DNA of 64,000 nucleotides from Gautieria morchelliformis. Taxonomy: Eukaryota > Basidiomycota > Agaricomycetes > Gomphales > Gomphaceae. Below are positions 11,530 through 23,915 of this stretch, in pieces; within the stretch, counting starts at the first letter, position 1, and the number at the start of each line of letters is the position of its first letter. The position numbers and the translations under genes are program-made. The notes under the pieces are model-generated. The model was not told the origin of the DNA. It worked only from the letters and a program-made list of their open reading frames with translations, and searched no databases. The DNA is taken from positions 1-64,000 of the forward strand of contig WHVA01000480.1 of NCBI GenBank assembly GCA_015179125.1. The letters run 5' to 3'.

Positions 11530-11745
11530 CATCCCATAACCAGTAAACAGATGCGTGCAATTTTCATCTAAACCAAACATCATTCACTGGGAAGCAGCCA
11601 AAAGAATTTTATGATATCTGTTGAACATCAAAGAATACAGAATCATGTACGTCAGAGAAGGAGATGGAGCTATGGGATTTGCTCACAACTTAATGGGATA
11701 TACGGACGTGGATTTTGCTGCAGATCAAGTCAGGATCATGGATGA
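11530..11745 (+). mobile_element. Ty1/Copia element fragment (RNase H region), broken
   Basis: The frame contains HWEAAKRIL and GYTDVDFAAD, the hallmarks of the C-terminal RNase H part of Copia polyproteins (HW.A.KRI and GY.DADWA.D in intact relatives). Only about 70 residues remain, with at least one break. No LTR or flanking duplication was recognised. Confidence 0.7.
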
Positions 11746-12875
11746 AAACAAGTAGATGGCGTGACACATATGGAGCGAAACTCAGGCCAAGAATGCCGTC
11801 CAACTCGCTTCGAGCAAGAAATGCGTGTACTTTCTGGGCGACACCAAAAATTCCTCCGCACACCCAGCTGAGAACCAGCGCGGGTGGGGAAATTCCAAAT
11901 GTCGTCATAAACAGGACCCGCTGAAACAGAATGATTCGCGCGGTTTCAAGTACAAGAAAGTACTCACCTGCACCTAGACAATTACGGTGATTGACTTGAA
12001 ACATGCTCGGTCCGTGACTTCTGGCAGTGGGTCCAGGATGATAAGAAGTGTGATGGGGTATGTCGCCTACTCTGAGGTTTGGCTTTGCGTCTATAGTCTG
12101 GTAGTTGTCACCTAGCTGGATCCATACAATTCAGTCAATCTGACAGTCAAAACGCTTTTAAAACGATGGAAAACATACAGTTCAGATGATCCTAGATAAC
12201 TCAAGCGGAATATTAACTCAAAGAATAATTGCTGAGTTACGTGCCGTTACCGGTGTCGATGCTGAGTTTAAAATATGGCACATTCGAATCACCAGGGATA
12301 CCCTACATCGATATGGGGCTGGTTATGAGAGTTGGGCTGAGACATGGGCGTAACTTACAACCATGGCCGCATAATGAGGGGCTGGGTTGTTTAGTGTTTG
12401 AATTAGGATATAGAAACATATGACAGGACAATACTGACTTGCGGAGTAATCGAACACTGATAATGGAAAGTCTTCCCATGAAAGCTGGGTGTCGTACATT
12501 GGTTCTTGAACAGGGCGCTCTATGAGGAGGGTACCGGCTTTAGGGCGACCGTTCGTTGTTGTTTCAGGTTTTTGTGGTGGATGAGTTGGCCGTCACAAAA
12601 TAAAATGCCATATTTCGCGCTCGATTGAGAGATAGTGAACCCCCATCTGAGAACATCCCGGAGATACTGTCCCGATCGAATGCTTCGTTCAAGAATCTGG
12701 TGATATGCGATCACATACTGATGCGGTAGAAGATTTATAAGGAGAGGTCAACTCGAGGATCTTTGCATCAAGTGCGGTAAAGGATGGAGCAGGCTTATCC
12801 TGAAAAAATTCGTTTTCAATATAAATTCCCGTGTCCGTCACGGTGCATTTTTCCGTCACGGTGTGTGTTTGCATG
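11690..12875 (-). pseudogene. A1 (pepsin-like) aspartic protease remnant 1
   Basis: Minus-strand pieces in order are an N-terminal segment MQTHTVTEKCTVTDTG (from 12,874), YLRDVLRWGFTIS (near 12,650), and YFKLSIDTGNG. The last of these has the catalytic DTG at 12,257-12,249. Then come IFGVAQKV (11,848-11,825) and DGILGLSF (about 11,800-11,777), the conserved block after the flap in pepsins. The pieces lie in different frames with stops between them, and the second catalytic half is missing, so the gene is decayed. No signal peptide is evident. A paralogue lies at 24,614-26,200 on the other side of SPT5. Confidence 0.6.
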
Positions 12876-13139
12876 GTCTGAAACCAGTCGCACGCTGAAG
12901 ATATCCATATTCATAAGATCGTAGCAGATACTCACATATGGTCAGCAGTAGTACGGTGGCATGTGTGGCTCACTCGGGCGGTCACTGCGAGTGGCAATGC
13001 TATGCGACGTTACTGTTGCTGTCCAGAGAAACTCCCTGGTGTGAGCTAGCGAAAGCGAAAGCGATCCATGAGGCTTACACGAGGCGTGCTTTGTTTATTG
13101 TTCCCAGTTTCAGGCCGGTTTCCGGCTACCAAAGTCTTA
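12876..13139. other. Spacer, nothing recognised
   Basis: A short stretch between two decayed genes; open frames are short and carry no known motif. Confidence 0.3.
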
Positions 13140-13567
13140 ATTCAGCCAAGCGAGGCAGGCTTGCCAATGCTAAGGATATTTCCCAGACGTCCTGAATAAT
13201 CACGCATGAGTAGAGATCGGAAAGATACAAAATGACTTGCAAATGGCTGTGGGGAGGTCGGCGTTGTTGTCGGATAGCGATGCAACTCCAATACTTTCAA
13301 CAAAGGAAATGATTCTGATATAGTCTGAACCAGCTCTAAGCATCCATCGCTCAGAACCGAAATGCGGAGCTCCGCTAAATGAGGTACCCTGGAACAGAGT
13401 AGGGCGGCGGTAGCTTGTGTGGCGTTCCAAATCGGAGTGTATACAAGGCTGATTTCATCCGAATAGTAACGCGGTATTGGAAGTGGCGCAAATGAAAGGT
13501 AGTGGGCATCTGATAAGTAGTGGAGTATGCGATCATCTAGGGCTGGGTTGGTGAGCGGCGAGAACTA
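13140..13567 (-). pseudogene. F-box/LRR-type protein remnant
   Basis: An intron acceptor (TTGTTAG) at about 13,568 opens a long frame without a start codon. It contains leucine-rich repeat-like segments VPHLAELRIS, FPLLKVLELHRYP and, after a frame change near 13,190, LASLPRLAELRLW. These are typical of the LRR half of basidiomycete F-box proteins. The F-box itself and the rest of the repeats were not found, so this is a truncated copy. The frame is not ATG-initiated. Confidence 0.5.
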
Positions 13568-13592
13568 ACAATAAGAGACAGCGACCACACAT

Positions 13593-14276
13593 GTGGGGTG
13601 TGCGTCTAACTACTATAGATTACAGTTTTTGGTGCCGTACAGGTGCCAGGTGGAACAGGCCGCGGCATATATCTACACCTCGAATGCACCACGAACGTTG
13701 ATTGTGATTTTGCTTAGGTACAGTACAGTAAGCTTACCACCAAGAATAATCAAGTTAGCCCCTGACCACACGTGTGCCAGTGGTCGCGGCCTAACTGGAT
13801 TACAAATAGGTGCTAAGTTGTCGGAGTCCCAACTGACAGCATTTTCTTTTCCTGCTGTCGCTACGCCGCGACCCCTCCTCTTCTTCCCGCCGTCGCCAGC
13901 GTTCTACGCCGCGACCACCTCCTCTTCTGCCCGCCGTCGCCAGCGTTCTATGCCGCGCCCCCTCTTCCCGTCGCCTATCGTAGGCCGAAACTCGCAGGTA
14001 ACTTTTGCGACTACAGTTGCCACTGCCACTCTGAAGAAAACGGCGACCATCGACTCCTCGGTGCTTGCCACCTCGAATGGTTATGGTAGTTCCAGTCAGC
14101 AGCTGGGGAGTACCAGTTTCTGGAGCAGCAGCAGTACCGTGGGGGTGAGGCATGCAATCCCGGGTGCCTTGGCATTAGCGTGCATGGCAGCAGAAGCAGC
14201 GTTGGTTGGGTTGGGCGGATGGAGAGCTAACCCTGTCCGCAACTTAATGGAGATTGTTCGCAATGACCAGATGTAA
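13593..14276 (+). other. Proline/serine-rich open frame over a tandem duplication
   Basis: A 227-codon frame with no recognised domain. At 13,862-13,973 a ~50-bp unit (CGCCGTCGCCAGCGTTCTA core) is repeated about 2.3 times, which inflates the frame with PSPAFYAATTSSS-like repeats. It could be a fast-evolving gene or chance; no splice or start evidence favours coding. Confidence 0.2.
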
Positions 14277-15160
14277 CGCACCCAGGTATGTGCCAAATTC
14301 ATTGATACTTTCGAAGACCCAATTCCGCTCCAGGTCACCTGGCGTCAAATTTCAACCAAAAGCAGCGCTACCTCTATTCCGACGCGTTTCGTCGCATTTG
14401 GTTCGCTGATGGTCGGAGGTCGGGCTCTCTCCCACTGGCAGCAGGCGGGGATTGTAGGCGTAGATGACAGACACCTAATGCTTGAATCGTTACTTATGGG
14501 TTAATACAGCGAGGAAGTCGCCCTACTCGGAGGCGCATCCAGATCCCTCTCGCGACGCAATCGGTTGTACCCAAGCCTGAACGACGACATGCAAACCGCC
14601 ATTTTCTTGTATCGTCGTCAAGGACGTCACGTATGCCGAGACAGAGTGTGCAGTGATGCAGTTCGGCGCGGGGGCGTCGGAAGCGTACGGCTTTTGCAGC
14701 GGCCATGACGCTTGCTGGATCTACCTGGTCGTCAGATGCATATAAATAATGAGCCATGGCACAGGATGTACCTCGGATCAGCTTACATCTCGGGACGTTG
14801 TGCCCACCCACATCGTGCATCACTCTGACTCCAAATCCGCGGAGCACACACGCACATTCTTCCCTCGTGGTATACGCATCGTGGACGGTTTGAACTTCAA
14901 CAGGTTTGCAAACCAGCTCCGTGGTGCGCGTGCGGCTGGCTGCGTGGCGGCAGAGGCAAGCGCGCAGCCAGCCGCAACTTTTGTGACCTTTTACCTCAAT
15001 GTTGTCAACGATGAATGCAGGCATGAGCAGTGCAGCCGAGTGAGTCCATTATAACACCCAGTGAGCCATGATGCTAACACAAGGATGGCCTAGAACACTC
15101 CCAAAAGCAACAGGTGGAGTGAAATTTACAGGAACGGTGCCTTATTTTGGGCCGTCCACA
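14277..15160. other. Unassigned stretch with a 14-bp hairpin
   Basis: Overlapping open frames on both strands (14,494-15,024 minus; 14,749-15,054 plus) show no known motif. TGCGGCTGGCTGCG at 14,931-14,944 and its exact reverse complement at 14,963-14,976 form a strong hairpin. The last ~100 bp are probably the promoter and leader of the NACHT gene. Confidence 0.35.
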
Positions 15161-15164
15161 TATA

Positions 15165-17299
15165 ATGACCCAATCGATAACAGACATACATTTTACACCG
15201 CACGGACAGTTGCCCAAACGGCGTCGTCGCTACGACCTTAGGCTGCGTGTCGGCAAGGACTTCGAGGAGACTGCCTCCGTTCTTGTAAAGGGGCCTAATG
15301 CGAAGGTGTCTTGGAACGATCTAATTTTGTAAGTTCAACTCAATCTTTTATTTTAATATGATCTAAAGTGTAACCAGTGACTATGTCCCGCATGGGTCCT
15401 TCGGATTGAGAGTTGATGTCTATCAACACTCTGCATTGAAGTCAACCCAGATATTTGGCACGGCAGCCAACATTACGCCGAAAGCACGTTAGTGTTCTCC
15501 TCTCACAAATTTGCTTCCACACATAATTATCCGACACAGTACCCGACACCTGCAAACTGCAGGGAGCGGAGGGGGGTGAAGGTCAAATCACCTTCACCAT
15601 TGCATCTTTTGCGACATACACCGAGGTGCTAGACACCCTAAAAGAGGCAGGCAGCAGGGCGAAAGATGTTGATAGTATGGAACCCGCGCCCTCAGTATTG
15701 ATGCCGGCTTGGGATCACCTCGTGGACACGATCCACATGTTTGCAGAGTTTGTGAACAAGATCTCGGAGGTAATCAAGCCGTGTCAGCCTTTCTGATCAT
15801 TCGATACTGACGCATGGCCTGTTTCTAGATCCATCCTTATGTGAGAACGGCATGGTCTGTCCTGAGAGGTGTATACAAGGTACGTCTATACATGCACCAA
15901 CTGGATAGACCCCATATCTTATGTCAGGGTTTGACTATTTGCAGATATTCGTTGCTCAGAAGATCCGGGACGATAATATCAATAGGCTGGCTGAGAAAAT
16001 TACGGACGTCTACAACATATTTATCCTCTCGGAGGAGCCGTTGATGAAAATTGAATCGCAAATGTCAATTGCCATATCCTTGGCGGCTGAGACGTTGGAG
16101 TGCAGCTACTTCATCCGTGACTATGCAAGAAACAAAAGATTTTGTATGTCGGTCCCATTATGTCAGGCGCCGTGATAATGATACTCTTTGATCTTTGTTT
16201 AGGGAAAAGGCTATTGGCGAATCTAGTGGCAGACGCTGACAGAAAAATCAAGCAATACCAACTTAGGTTTGACACGTACAAGCTGAGGTTCCAGGAGCAA
16301 GCTGCCATCGTTACTGAATGTGGCGCGCTACGTCTTCAGAGTGGCGTCGGTGACCTCGGTGAGATTTTCTGATTTTAGGGCTTTTCTAAGGCTAATTAGT
16401 ACTCATTACAAACAGCTAGGGAATTTGTCTTGCAGGACATGCCCTATGCACCGGGGGCTCGCTTCAATATTGATAAACGATGTCTGCAAGATACTCGGGG
16501 CGAGGTTATTGCAGAGATCTCTAATTGGGTAATGCAGGATGATGAAGACCCCACCCGCATATATTTTTTGCATGATGTTGCGGGTGCCGGCAAGTCTGCA
16601 GTTGCTCACGAGGTCGCTCAACGATTTGACAGCCTGGACCGTCTCGGATCGTCGTACTTTTTTGACCGTGCTCATCAGGCAGAACGTTCGCCTGCCAACG
16701 TCTTTAGCACGATTGCTCGTGATCTGGCGGATCACAATCATGAATGGAAGGTATCATTATTGGAGGCAGTTGGGGATCGGCGAGCACGTCGGGCCACACA
16801 CGTACCCCGTGAACAGTTTGAGAAACTAATTCTAGACCCCTCACGTGGCCTAGAGAGTCTTGGAACGACCCTGGTTGTCATTGATGCATTGGATGAGAGC
16901 GGAGACCAGGAAGCTCGTAAGGGTCTCCTGTCCGTCCTTGGGAATGAAGCCGCAAAATTGCCGCGTGACATCCGTGTACTTATCACTTCACGTCCCGAAC
17001 AAGACATCCAGGACGCCCTTATTGGGAAGAAGCACGTGCTTTCCAGGTCCTTCAAGGAGATTGACCCGAACCCTGCTGTTGACATCTCCCGCTTTGTGAA
17101 AGCCGAACTCGGTCACCTTGCGGCCCTCGAGCACAAATGGCCCAATTATGGCTGGTGTCAATTATTAGTTGACAAATCTGAAGGTCACTTTCAATGGGCA
17201 TCCGCTGCGTGCCGATTTGTGCAAGGAGATGGGAAGCATGGTCAGGATCCTGTTAAGCAACTGGAGAGAGTATTGGCCAGGAGCCTCTCCCCGTGCTAG
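15165..17299 (+). CDS. C2-NACHT STAND NTPase, C-terminus lost
   Basis: A signal-transducing NTPase of the fungal NACHT class. Exons: 15,165-15,328, 15,378-15,487, 15,540-15,769, 15,829-15,879, 15,945-16,143, 16,203-16,358 and 16,416 onward, all with GT-AG introns that keep frame. The first exons give a C2-like beta domain (RRYDLRLRVGKDFEET, GSFGLRVDVYQHS). Then comes a helical region (LVDTIHMFAEFVNKISE, LVADADRKIKQYQ), then NACHT with Walker A HDVAGAGKSA (~16,575) and Walker B LVVIDALDES (~16,880). Relatives usually continue into WD40 or other repeats. Here the frame stops at 17,299, while the next frame (LPVLDQPYLGILNRIFRDDD) carries on to about 17,405, implying a one-base shift near 17,285. 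After that the gene is cut. Roles in self/non-self recognition are known for the family; the role here is unknown. Confidence 0.75.
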
Positions 17300-17404
17300 A
17301 TCAGCCATATCTTGGCATACTCAACCGCATTTTCCGGGATGATGACCACTTCAAGCAATTTCAGTTGATCATGGTTTTTCTCTGCATCTTTGTTCTAGTC
17401 TTAT

Positions 17405-18209
17405 TCTTCCTTATCTAATCGGTAGCGGCGCATTGGCGCCAGTCCCCGACTCCTTTCCAGCGGAGGATTGGCACCCTCGGTAAGAGCAATGTACTGATTA
17501 AATATAGTATCTGCCAATTGGTTGCTTGTCATTGAAGAAATTAATAGCGTTAGAGTAGATACGTTAGCAATCAATAAATTAGTAAACCAGAAATAAATAT
17601 TTCGAGTGGAGAAGTACAAGCGGCCTTGGGAACAAATCTGCGACTCGTGGCACTGGTCATTGGGGGTCGTGAAACCCAAGCTCTGGGTGTATATTGAGGC
17701 CTCATGGCCGCTAGGATGAATGACTATGAGTGGTGCCAGAACATGCTACTCTTGGCTATCTTGGTCCGCCTGCTCCCGCAACTCTTTCCTCCTGGTGGCA
17801 GAGCGTGCACTCAACCTGCAAAACGACCCCCAAAGGTCCGATTTGTCTGTTAAGTTCGAACCACCAGAAATTGTTCTGGCACTTCAGGATGCTCATAGGG
17901 AGTGAGGACCAGGTCCACTATGATTTCTTTGTCTTCGTTTGTTCTTGTGATCCGATCCAGCTAGCAGCGAATGTTATCAAGTTGATCTACACATTCGAAG
18001 CCATATGCAGACCTGATAAACGCGATTCCCGAAGCCAAGCTGTCGAACTTGAGATCCGAGTTGCGTGGCGATACTCAGAACTTCCGAAGGCTGTATGCGA
18101 CCGCTATGCCCGTATTAGGGAAATTAATGTGAATATTGCGAACCGATCGAGATCGTGCCAGAGCAGGAACCAGTCCATTCTGATCGTGGTGATGATGTCA
18201 CTGTCATGT
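17405..18209. other. Unassigned stretch; possible minus-strand terminal exon
   Basis: On the minus strand, TACTATATTTAATCAG follows an AG and opens a frame (LTEGANPPLERSRGLAPMRR) ending in a stop at 17,405. A GT-AG intron of about 110 bp could precede it. This may be the last exon of a lost gene. Plus-strand frames from 17,720 to 18,308 have no known motif and partly oppose the F-box gene. Confidence 0.25.
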
Positions 18210-19689
18210 CTAAGACTGTCGAATCGACGGACGTACGAGAGAAGAATTGTTGACGACTACAAAAAGAGATTCAAGGTTAGGGCACGAACCGCAGATAGAT
18301 CCTATTAATTCGGGACGGAGCCTCAGCCTGTGGAAGGAAAACTTGCGTAATGTGAGGGCATGGAGTTCGACAACTGAGTCTACTAAGCCACTTTGGTCGC
18401 AGGCTTCTGGAGTATAACCTTGTCCTATGACATAAAGATGTAGTTCTGCCAATGGAGAACGCGCAGTCAACGATCGGAATTCAGACGACCAGGATGGCGG
18501 GAGACGAGGCCGTAAAGTAAGTGTCAGGGACGTTAAGGCTGTGAAAGGGCGAGCGTTTTCTGCTATAACGGCAATGTCCTAGTAATTTTGTAGAGTCCGG
18601 GCGGCGTCGGCAGTGAATAATTATAATAGAAATTAAAAACACCAACTAAGCCAGGGGAGAGACCTTCCAAACCTAGTGATTCAATTCTCTGAGAGTTATG
18701 ACGAAGGACGGAGAGTATTCCATTTTGAGTCACTTTCGGACATCCTGCAATGTGCAGGTGTTTGAGCTGAGTCATGAAGTGACCAAGCGTTTCGAGTGTC
18801 GAATCAGTTATAAGAGTTGTCTCCTGATAAATACATAGTTCGGATAGCAGAAAATATTCGAGGGAGGTGACGTACTTTGCACAGTACGTGAAACGCAGTC
18901 AGTGACTCCCCCGTTCTTTGCAGCCAAATTGGAAGGATATCTATCACATCGATGGATGGCATTACGAGGCTGATCTTGGTAAGGGAAGTAAACTGCAGTA
19001 AGACTCGAGGGTTATAAGTGCCAGTGGCATGTCCGTTGATTTCTAGTTCTTTCAAAGAGGAACATTTAGAACTGAGGACTTCGAGTATTTCCGTGCTTAG
19101 CGTCTGGTCACGGGTCCAAGTGCAGGAGTGAAGAGTCGTGCAATTTGTGAGGCCCTTAAGGCAGCTGCTGGTTAATGATTCGTAAGACTCCGCCGAGTAT
19201 ATTGCCTTCGGAAAATCTCTAAGCTCTGTGAGACGCGTGTCGTGGATATAAGCTAGATAAGTGACAACGTTGGTCGCAATACCTAGTTTCTTGACCCATT
19301 TAGCCAGGTCTGGACGCTCCGCCAACGTTCTGAACAGGTTAAACACCTTCGAAGGTCATGATAAGTCGCATTCAAATTGACATATGTATATGATGTCAAA
19401 GCTCTGTATTTGTACCCACTTTTGCCTTCCCATGCTTGTACCAGGCGTATATATGAATGCGCTCATAGAGCTGTGGAATCGTGAACACAGAAAACGCTTT
19501 GTTCACGAGGCAGCACAATGTTAAATGATGGGGCTTGACGATATGGCGAAGAATAACAGGGAGGAGCTCAACCGGCAGGTCCAAGAAGAGAGGCATGTCA
19601 TGCAAATTCGGACTCGGAGTTTTATTCGGCATGCAACCTCGTCGAATATAGAACATACTTATAATAGACTTGGACACCTCAGAGCACAT
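18210..19689 (-). CDS. F-box/LRR-type protein
   Basis: Four exons with in-frame GT-AG introns: 19,689-19,420, 19,346-18,876, 18,823-18,643 and 18,562-18,210, about 424 residues. The first exon has an F-box-like segment, LFLDLPVELLPVILRHIV then LTLCCLVNKAFSVFTIPQLYERI. The rest shows leucine-rich repeat spacing (TTLHSCTWTRD, SSLKELEINGHATG, MTQLKHLHIAGCPKVTQNG, LTSLTLTLRPRL, CPNLESLFVVVNNSS). F-box proteins pick substrates for SCF ubiquitin ligases. An alternative start at 19,632 (MPNKTPSPN) would drop the odd first 19 residues and is plausible. The gene diverges from SPT5, 336 bp away, and shows no break. Confidence 0.75.
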
Positions 19690-20025
19690 TAATATTGCTC
19701 ATTTCATATACCTGAAATAAATGCCATCATGGCATGGGGCTATACAGTACTGTACTGTCAAGTCTCTCGGGCTGACTCGCTGGTCAAATGAGAAAACAAC
19801 AACATCTTTGCAAAGATTTTCTTTTTAGCAGAAAACAAAACATTTTAGCGTATGTCTATTAAAGAGCTCAATCCGACTGTTAGCGATCAATGATCAGCGT
19901 TCAACGTTCAACAGCATTAATATTTCTGCTCAGCGGCTCAGGCCGCCGAACATGCGTGGGAATATAAGCCAGCTTTAAGCGGCATTCCTTCAGACCACTT
20001 CCTCCATTCTATCGTCACTGTCACC
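19690..20025. promoter_or_regulatory. Divergent promoter region between F-box gene and SPT5
   Basis: 336 bp between two divergent start codons. A TATA-like TATAAG at 19,963-19,968 lies 58 bp before the SPT5 ATG, and that ATG sits in a good context (ACCATGTC). No other site is claimed. Confidence 0.4.
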
Positions 20026-23000
20026 ATGTCTGAAGATGCGACTTGGCCCATGAACCAGGATGGTGAGCACAGCGGAGCTCCGGAAGACGACGAAGAAGAG
20101 CAGGAGTCGTCAGGGCGCCGCAAAGCCCGTCATCATGACGACGAGGATGAGGACGAAGAGGAAGAAGAGGACGATGAGGAGGAGGAGGAGGAAGAGGAAG
20201 AGGAAGTGGAGGCAGGTCCAAGTCGGAAGAAGCGCAAGGTCAATCCCTATTACCTCCCCGCATTTCAAGGCACTGAAGCATCAGGCTTTGTAGCGTTCTC
20301 ATAAGAAACAGTCTCGTGTCAATCGCTTCCTCGATGTAGAGGCTGTGGTCGACAGTGACGATGAGCCAGAGTCATCCGGGGATGAAGGAGAAGGTGAATA
20401 AGTCAGCTTCGAAGGCACAGTGGCGTTCTAGCTAACATCAGCTCCCAGAGGGATTCCTGGCAGAACCAGGATTCGAGGGTGAAGGAGAGGATGATGACCT
20501 ACGCCGACGCACTTCCATCCATCAGCGATTGGACAGAGAGGAACGCGAGTTGAACGACAAGGACATGGCTAACATCGCTGAGCAAATCGAACATCGATAT
20601 CGGAGGACGGGAGCGACTCGCTATGCTGGAGATCCTGCTAATATTCCTCAGCGGTTACTGATGCCCAGTGTGAACGATGCCAACTTGTGGCAAGTTCGCG
20701 TCAAGGTGTGTGGCTCTCAAACGTCAGCTGTTCTTGCCATTCATGGTCAGCAGCCCGGCAAAGAACGGGACATCTGTTTCAGCCTGATGCGCAAAGCCAT
20801 CGACCTCGAATTCACTGCTCGCCCCCTTAAGATTCTTTCAGTCTTTCAACGTGACAACCTACCTGGCATGATATATGTGGAGGCTCGTAGTCAGGCCCAG
20901 GTGCAGCAATCACTGAATGGTTTAGTGAATGTCTTTCCGGGGCGTGGCATTGTACTTGTTCCCATCGAGGAGATGGCTAGTCTGCTTCAATACAGGAAAA
21001 AGGTCAATCCGATAACTGAGGGCGCCTGGGTCCGCATCAAGCGCGGCAAGTACCAAGGCGATCTTGCTCAGGTAGTCGACATGACAGAAAACGGAGAGGA
21101 GGTTGGGCTTAAATTCATTCCTCGTATCGATCTCAACCCCAAGGATGACGTTGGTGGCCCCAGCGTGGAAGGCAAGAAACGGAAAAAAATGGGGTCAGGT
21201 CTATCCGTCAGCACTCGCCCACCGCAAAGATTTTTCAACGTCGAGGAGGTCATCAAGGTCTATGGCCGGAAATCGGTTGCTATGCGAGCGAAGGGCCTCG
21301 TTTATGTCTTCCAGAACGATACTTTCAAAGATGGATACATCGAGAAGGACATACGGCTGTCGGGTATCCAGACTGAAGACGTGAATCCCACCTTGGACGA
21401 AATCACCAAGTTCGTAAAGCAGCAGGATGGCGAGGAGGGGGAAGGGGCTGTCGACTTGTCTGTTATAGCCGATGCATCCAAGAAAGCTGCCATTGTCGTG
21501 CTTCAACCTGGAGACCACGTTGAGGTTTTCGAAGGAGAACAGACAGGTGTCCATGGCACCGTGCAGTCCATCACAGGGGAGATCGTAACCCTTAGCGCAG
21601 AAGGGCTTGACCTTGATGGACAAGCTGTTGAAGTAGAAGTTCCGGCTCGAAGTGTTAGGAAGAAGTTCAAGGCTGGCGATCATGTCAAGGTAATGGCAGG
21701 CCACAACGTGGACGAGACGGGATTGGTGGTATCTGTGGAAGAGCACGTGGTTACTTTTTTGTCAGACATGTCGCTACAGGAAGTGTGTCATTCTTGTCAC
21801 TCCATCATGCTGCACCTCATCAAAGTTTGCCGTCTAGGTGTCTGTTTTCTCAAAAGATCTCCGTGAAGCCGCTGAAGTCGGTGCAAGTACTAATGTTGTG
21901 GGCAATTATGAACTCCACGATCTCGTCCAGTTAGAGTACGTTTTACGGCGATTCTTATTCCTAGGATTGAGTCCGGACTCTTTACAGCCTTCAGACTGTC
22001 GGTGTCATCTTCAAAACAGAACGTGACTCGTTTCGTGTTCTCGATCAGAATGGACAAGTACGAGTCGTACAGCCACACCAGATTACCATGGGTCGAGATT
22101 CTCGTCGAGCTATCGCGACGGATGCTGAGGGTCATGAACTTCGAATTGAAGATAACGTCAAGGAGGTTGATGGCGAAGTATATCACCGCCCTTTCATCCA
22201 TCTCACGCTGCTCATAACGCATTGTATCAGGGCCGAAAAGGGAAAGTATTACACATTCATCAGTCATTTTTTGCCTTCCTGTATAGCCGAGACATCACTG
22301 AAAACGGGGGCGTCTTTGTCACACGTGCCCGTTCGCTCACGTCCGTTGCGCCCAAAAACATGCTAAAGCCAGCTGGCGCGCCTGATCTGTCCAAGATGAA
22401 TCCTGCGGTTAGTGGCGCGGTTGCCGTGGGGGGTTTGTTGGGTCTGGAGCCATGGGCCGAGGTCCTCGCGATCGTCACATCGGCGTCAACGTCATAGTAA
22501 CCAAGGGCACATTCAAAGGCTATATTGGAACCATCAAGGATACGAACGGACCAACAGCACGAGTAGAACTGAACACAGGCAATAAGGTGATTACCATCGA
22601 AAAGGGAAAGCTTTGGGTGCAAGGGAGGAACGGCGAACAGCCTCGGCCTCTTGAGACCGATTCTCGCCAAATGGGACCTCCAAGCTCTACTTACGACAAC
22701 GCCCGTACTCCGAACCACTCCAGTGACTTTGGCTCCAAAACGCCAGCCTGGGGGGGTTCGAGAACACCGAACCCATATGCTGCTGGTGGACGCACCCCTG
22801 CTTGGGGTACTTCCACACGTACGCCGAATCCGTATGATTCGGGGTCAAAAACACCAGCATGGAATGTGTCAGCTCGCACGCCGAATCCTTTCGCGGAAGG
22901 AAACAAAACGCCGGCATGGAATGTTTCCGCCAGGACACCAAATCCTTACAGCGGCAGCGGATGGGCTACGCCAGGTCATGGTGGTGGTGGCGGTAGCGGT

Positions 23001-23915
23001 GGCGGAGTGGGAGGCGCCACACCTGGACGATCATGGGGTGGTGCAACGCCAGCAAGAGCTACCAATGGCTGGGGATCCGGTGCAGATTCTACAGACGATA
23101 ATTGGGTTTGTCACAAATATTTTCTCCTGTCCATTGCTGATTGTATTTTATTCCCTCGCCTTAGGGCCAACCTCCTGAGAGCCACCCGCCATATTCTGCG
23201 CCAACCCCTGGTGCCAACTCTTACTCAGCCCCGACACCAGGAGCGGCGGGTGCTCCAACACCAGGGGCATCTGGAGCGGGTGCACCCACGCCTGCCGTGT
23301 ATGGCGCGCCTACCCCAGGAACTTACAGTGCACCTACTCCAAGTTTCGCACGTACTCCTGGGGTTGCTGCAACTCCGTTCGTTCCTGGCGGTGTCGCTGA
23401 TGCTGCACCTCAACCCGTATTCGGTGAGCAGGTGTCATTTGTATGTTTACTTTGTATAACTAATGTCGCATGCAGGAGCGGACCAAGAAAAGTGGCTGCT
23501 TGACCCCACCATCAGACGCTCTGGTCTCTGTGTCCAGCTCAAGTCCCGGAAGGGTGGCAGCTTTGACTGGCACAATGGAGATTATGAGGGCGCGGAAGGC
23601 GTACTGATGGGAGTGATGCAAGTCGATTCGGAATACACATCCACTGCACAGGTCTCTCTCACACACTTACCACGCCCTGATTTGCCATCGGAGGTCTCTG
23701 CTGTGCCGGCATACCATCTAGCCCCGATTCCCCCAAGTTTGAAAGGTCAGTTTGCAATTGCGCTGCATGGGGAGTTCAAGGGCCAGAAAGTAGAAATCAT
23801 GGACCATGATGGCGATCAATTCGTTATAACACCAGCCGACGAGGTAGGCGGAAAATTTGCAGGGGCTCGAAGCGGGGAGCTGTGTAAGTGGGTGGCGAGC
23901 TGGGATGCACGTTAA
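20026..23915 (+). CDS. SPT5: Transcription elongation factor SPT5
   Basis: The Spt5 subunit of the Spt4-Spt5 (DSIF) complex, which rides on RNA polymerase II, supports elongation and recruits RNA-processing factors. Eight exons: 20,026-20,238, 20,306-20,393, 20,449-21,782, 21,838-21,935, 21,988-22,177, 22,231-23,105, 23,165-23,423 and 23,476-23,915, about 1,165 residues. In order: a very acidic N-terminus; the NGN domain (LWQVRVKVCGSQTSA to SLNGLVNVFPGRG); and KOW domains at EGAWVRIKRGKYQGDLAQVV, AGDHVKVMAGHN, GRKGKVLHIHQSFFAF and GVNVIVTKGTFKGYIGTIKD. Then come a C-terminal repeat of TPNPYA/TPAWG type, SAPTPG repeats and a final KOW-like domain. Exon 6 changes frame at a six-G run (22,428-22,433): seven G would keep it open, and no suitable intron explains it. 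Confidence 0.93.

Noticed and set aside
14494-15054. Overlapping antisense genes (minus 176 codons, plus 101 codons)
   Set aside because: No motif, no splice support, GC-rich composition explains both frames.
22408-22449. A 42-nt intron at the SPT5 frame change
   Set aside because: GT-AG borders exist but the length is a multiple of three, so removing it does not restore the conserved frame, and it is shorter than the other introns.
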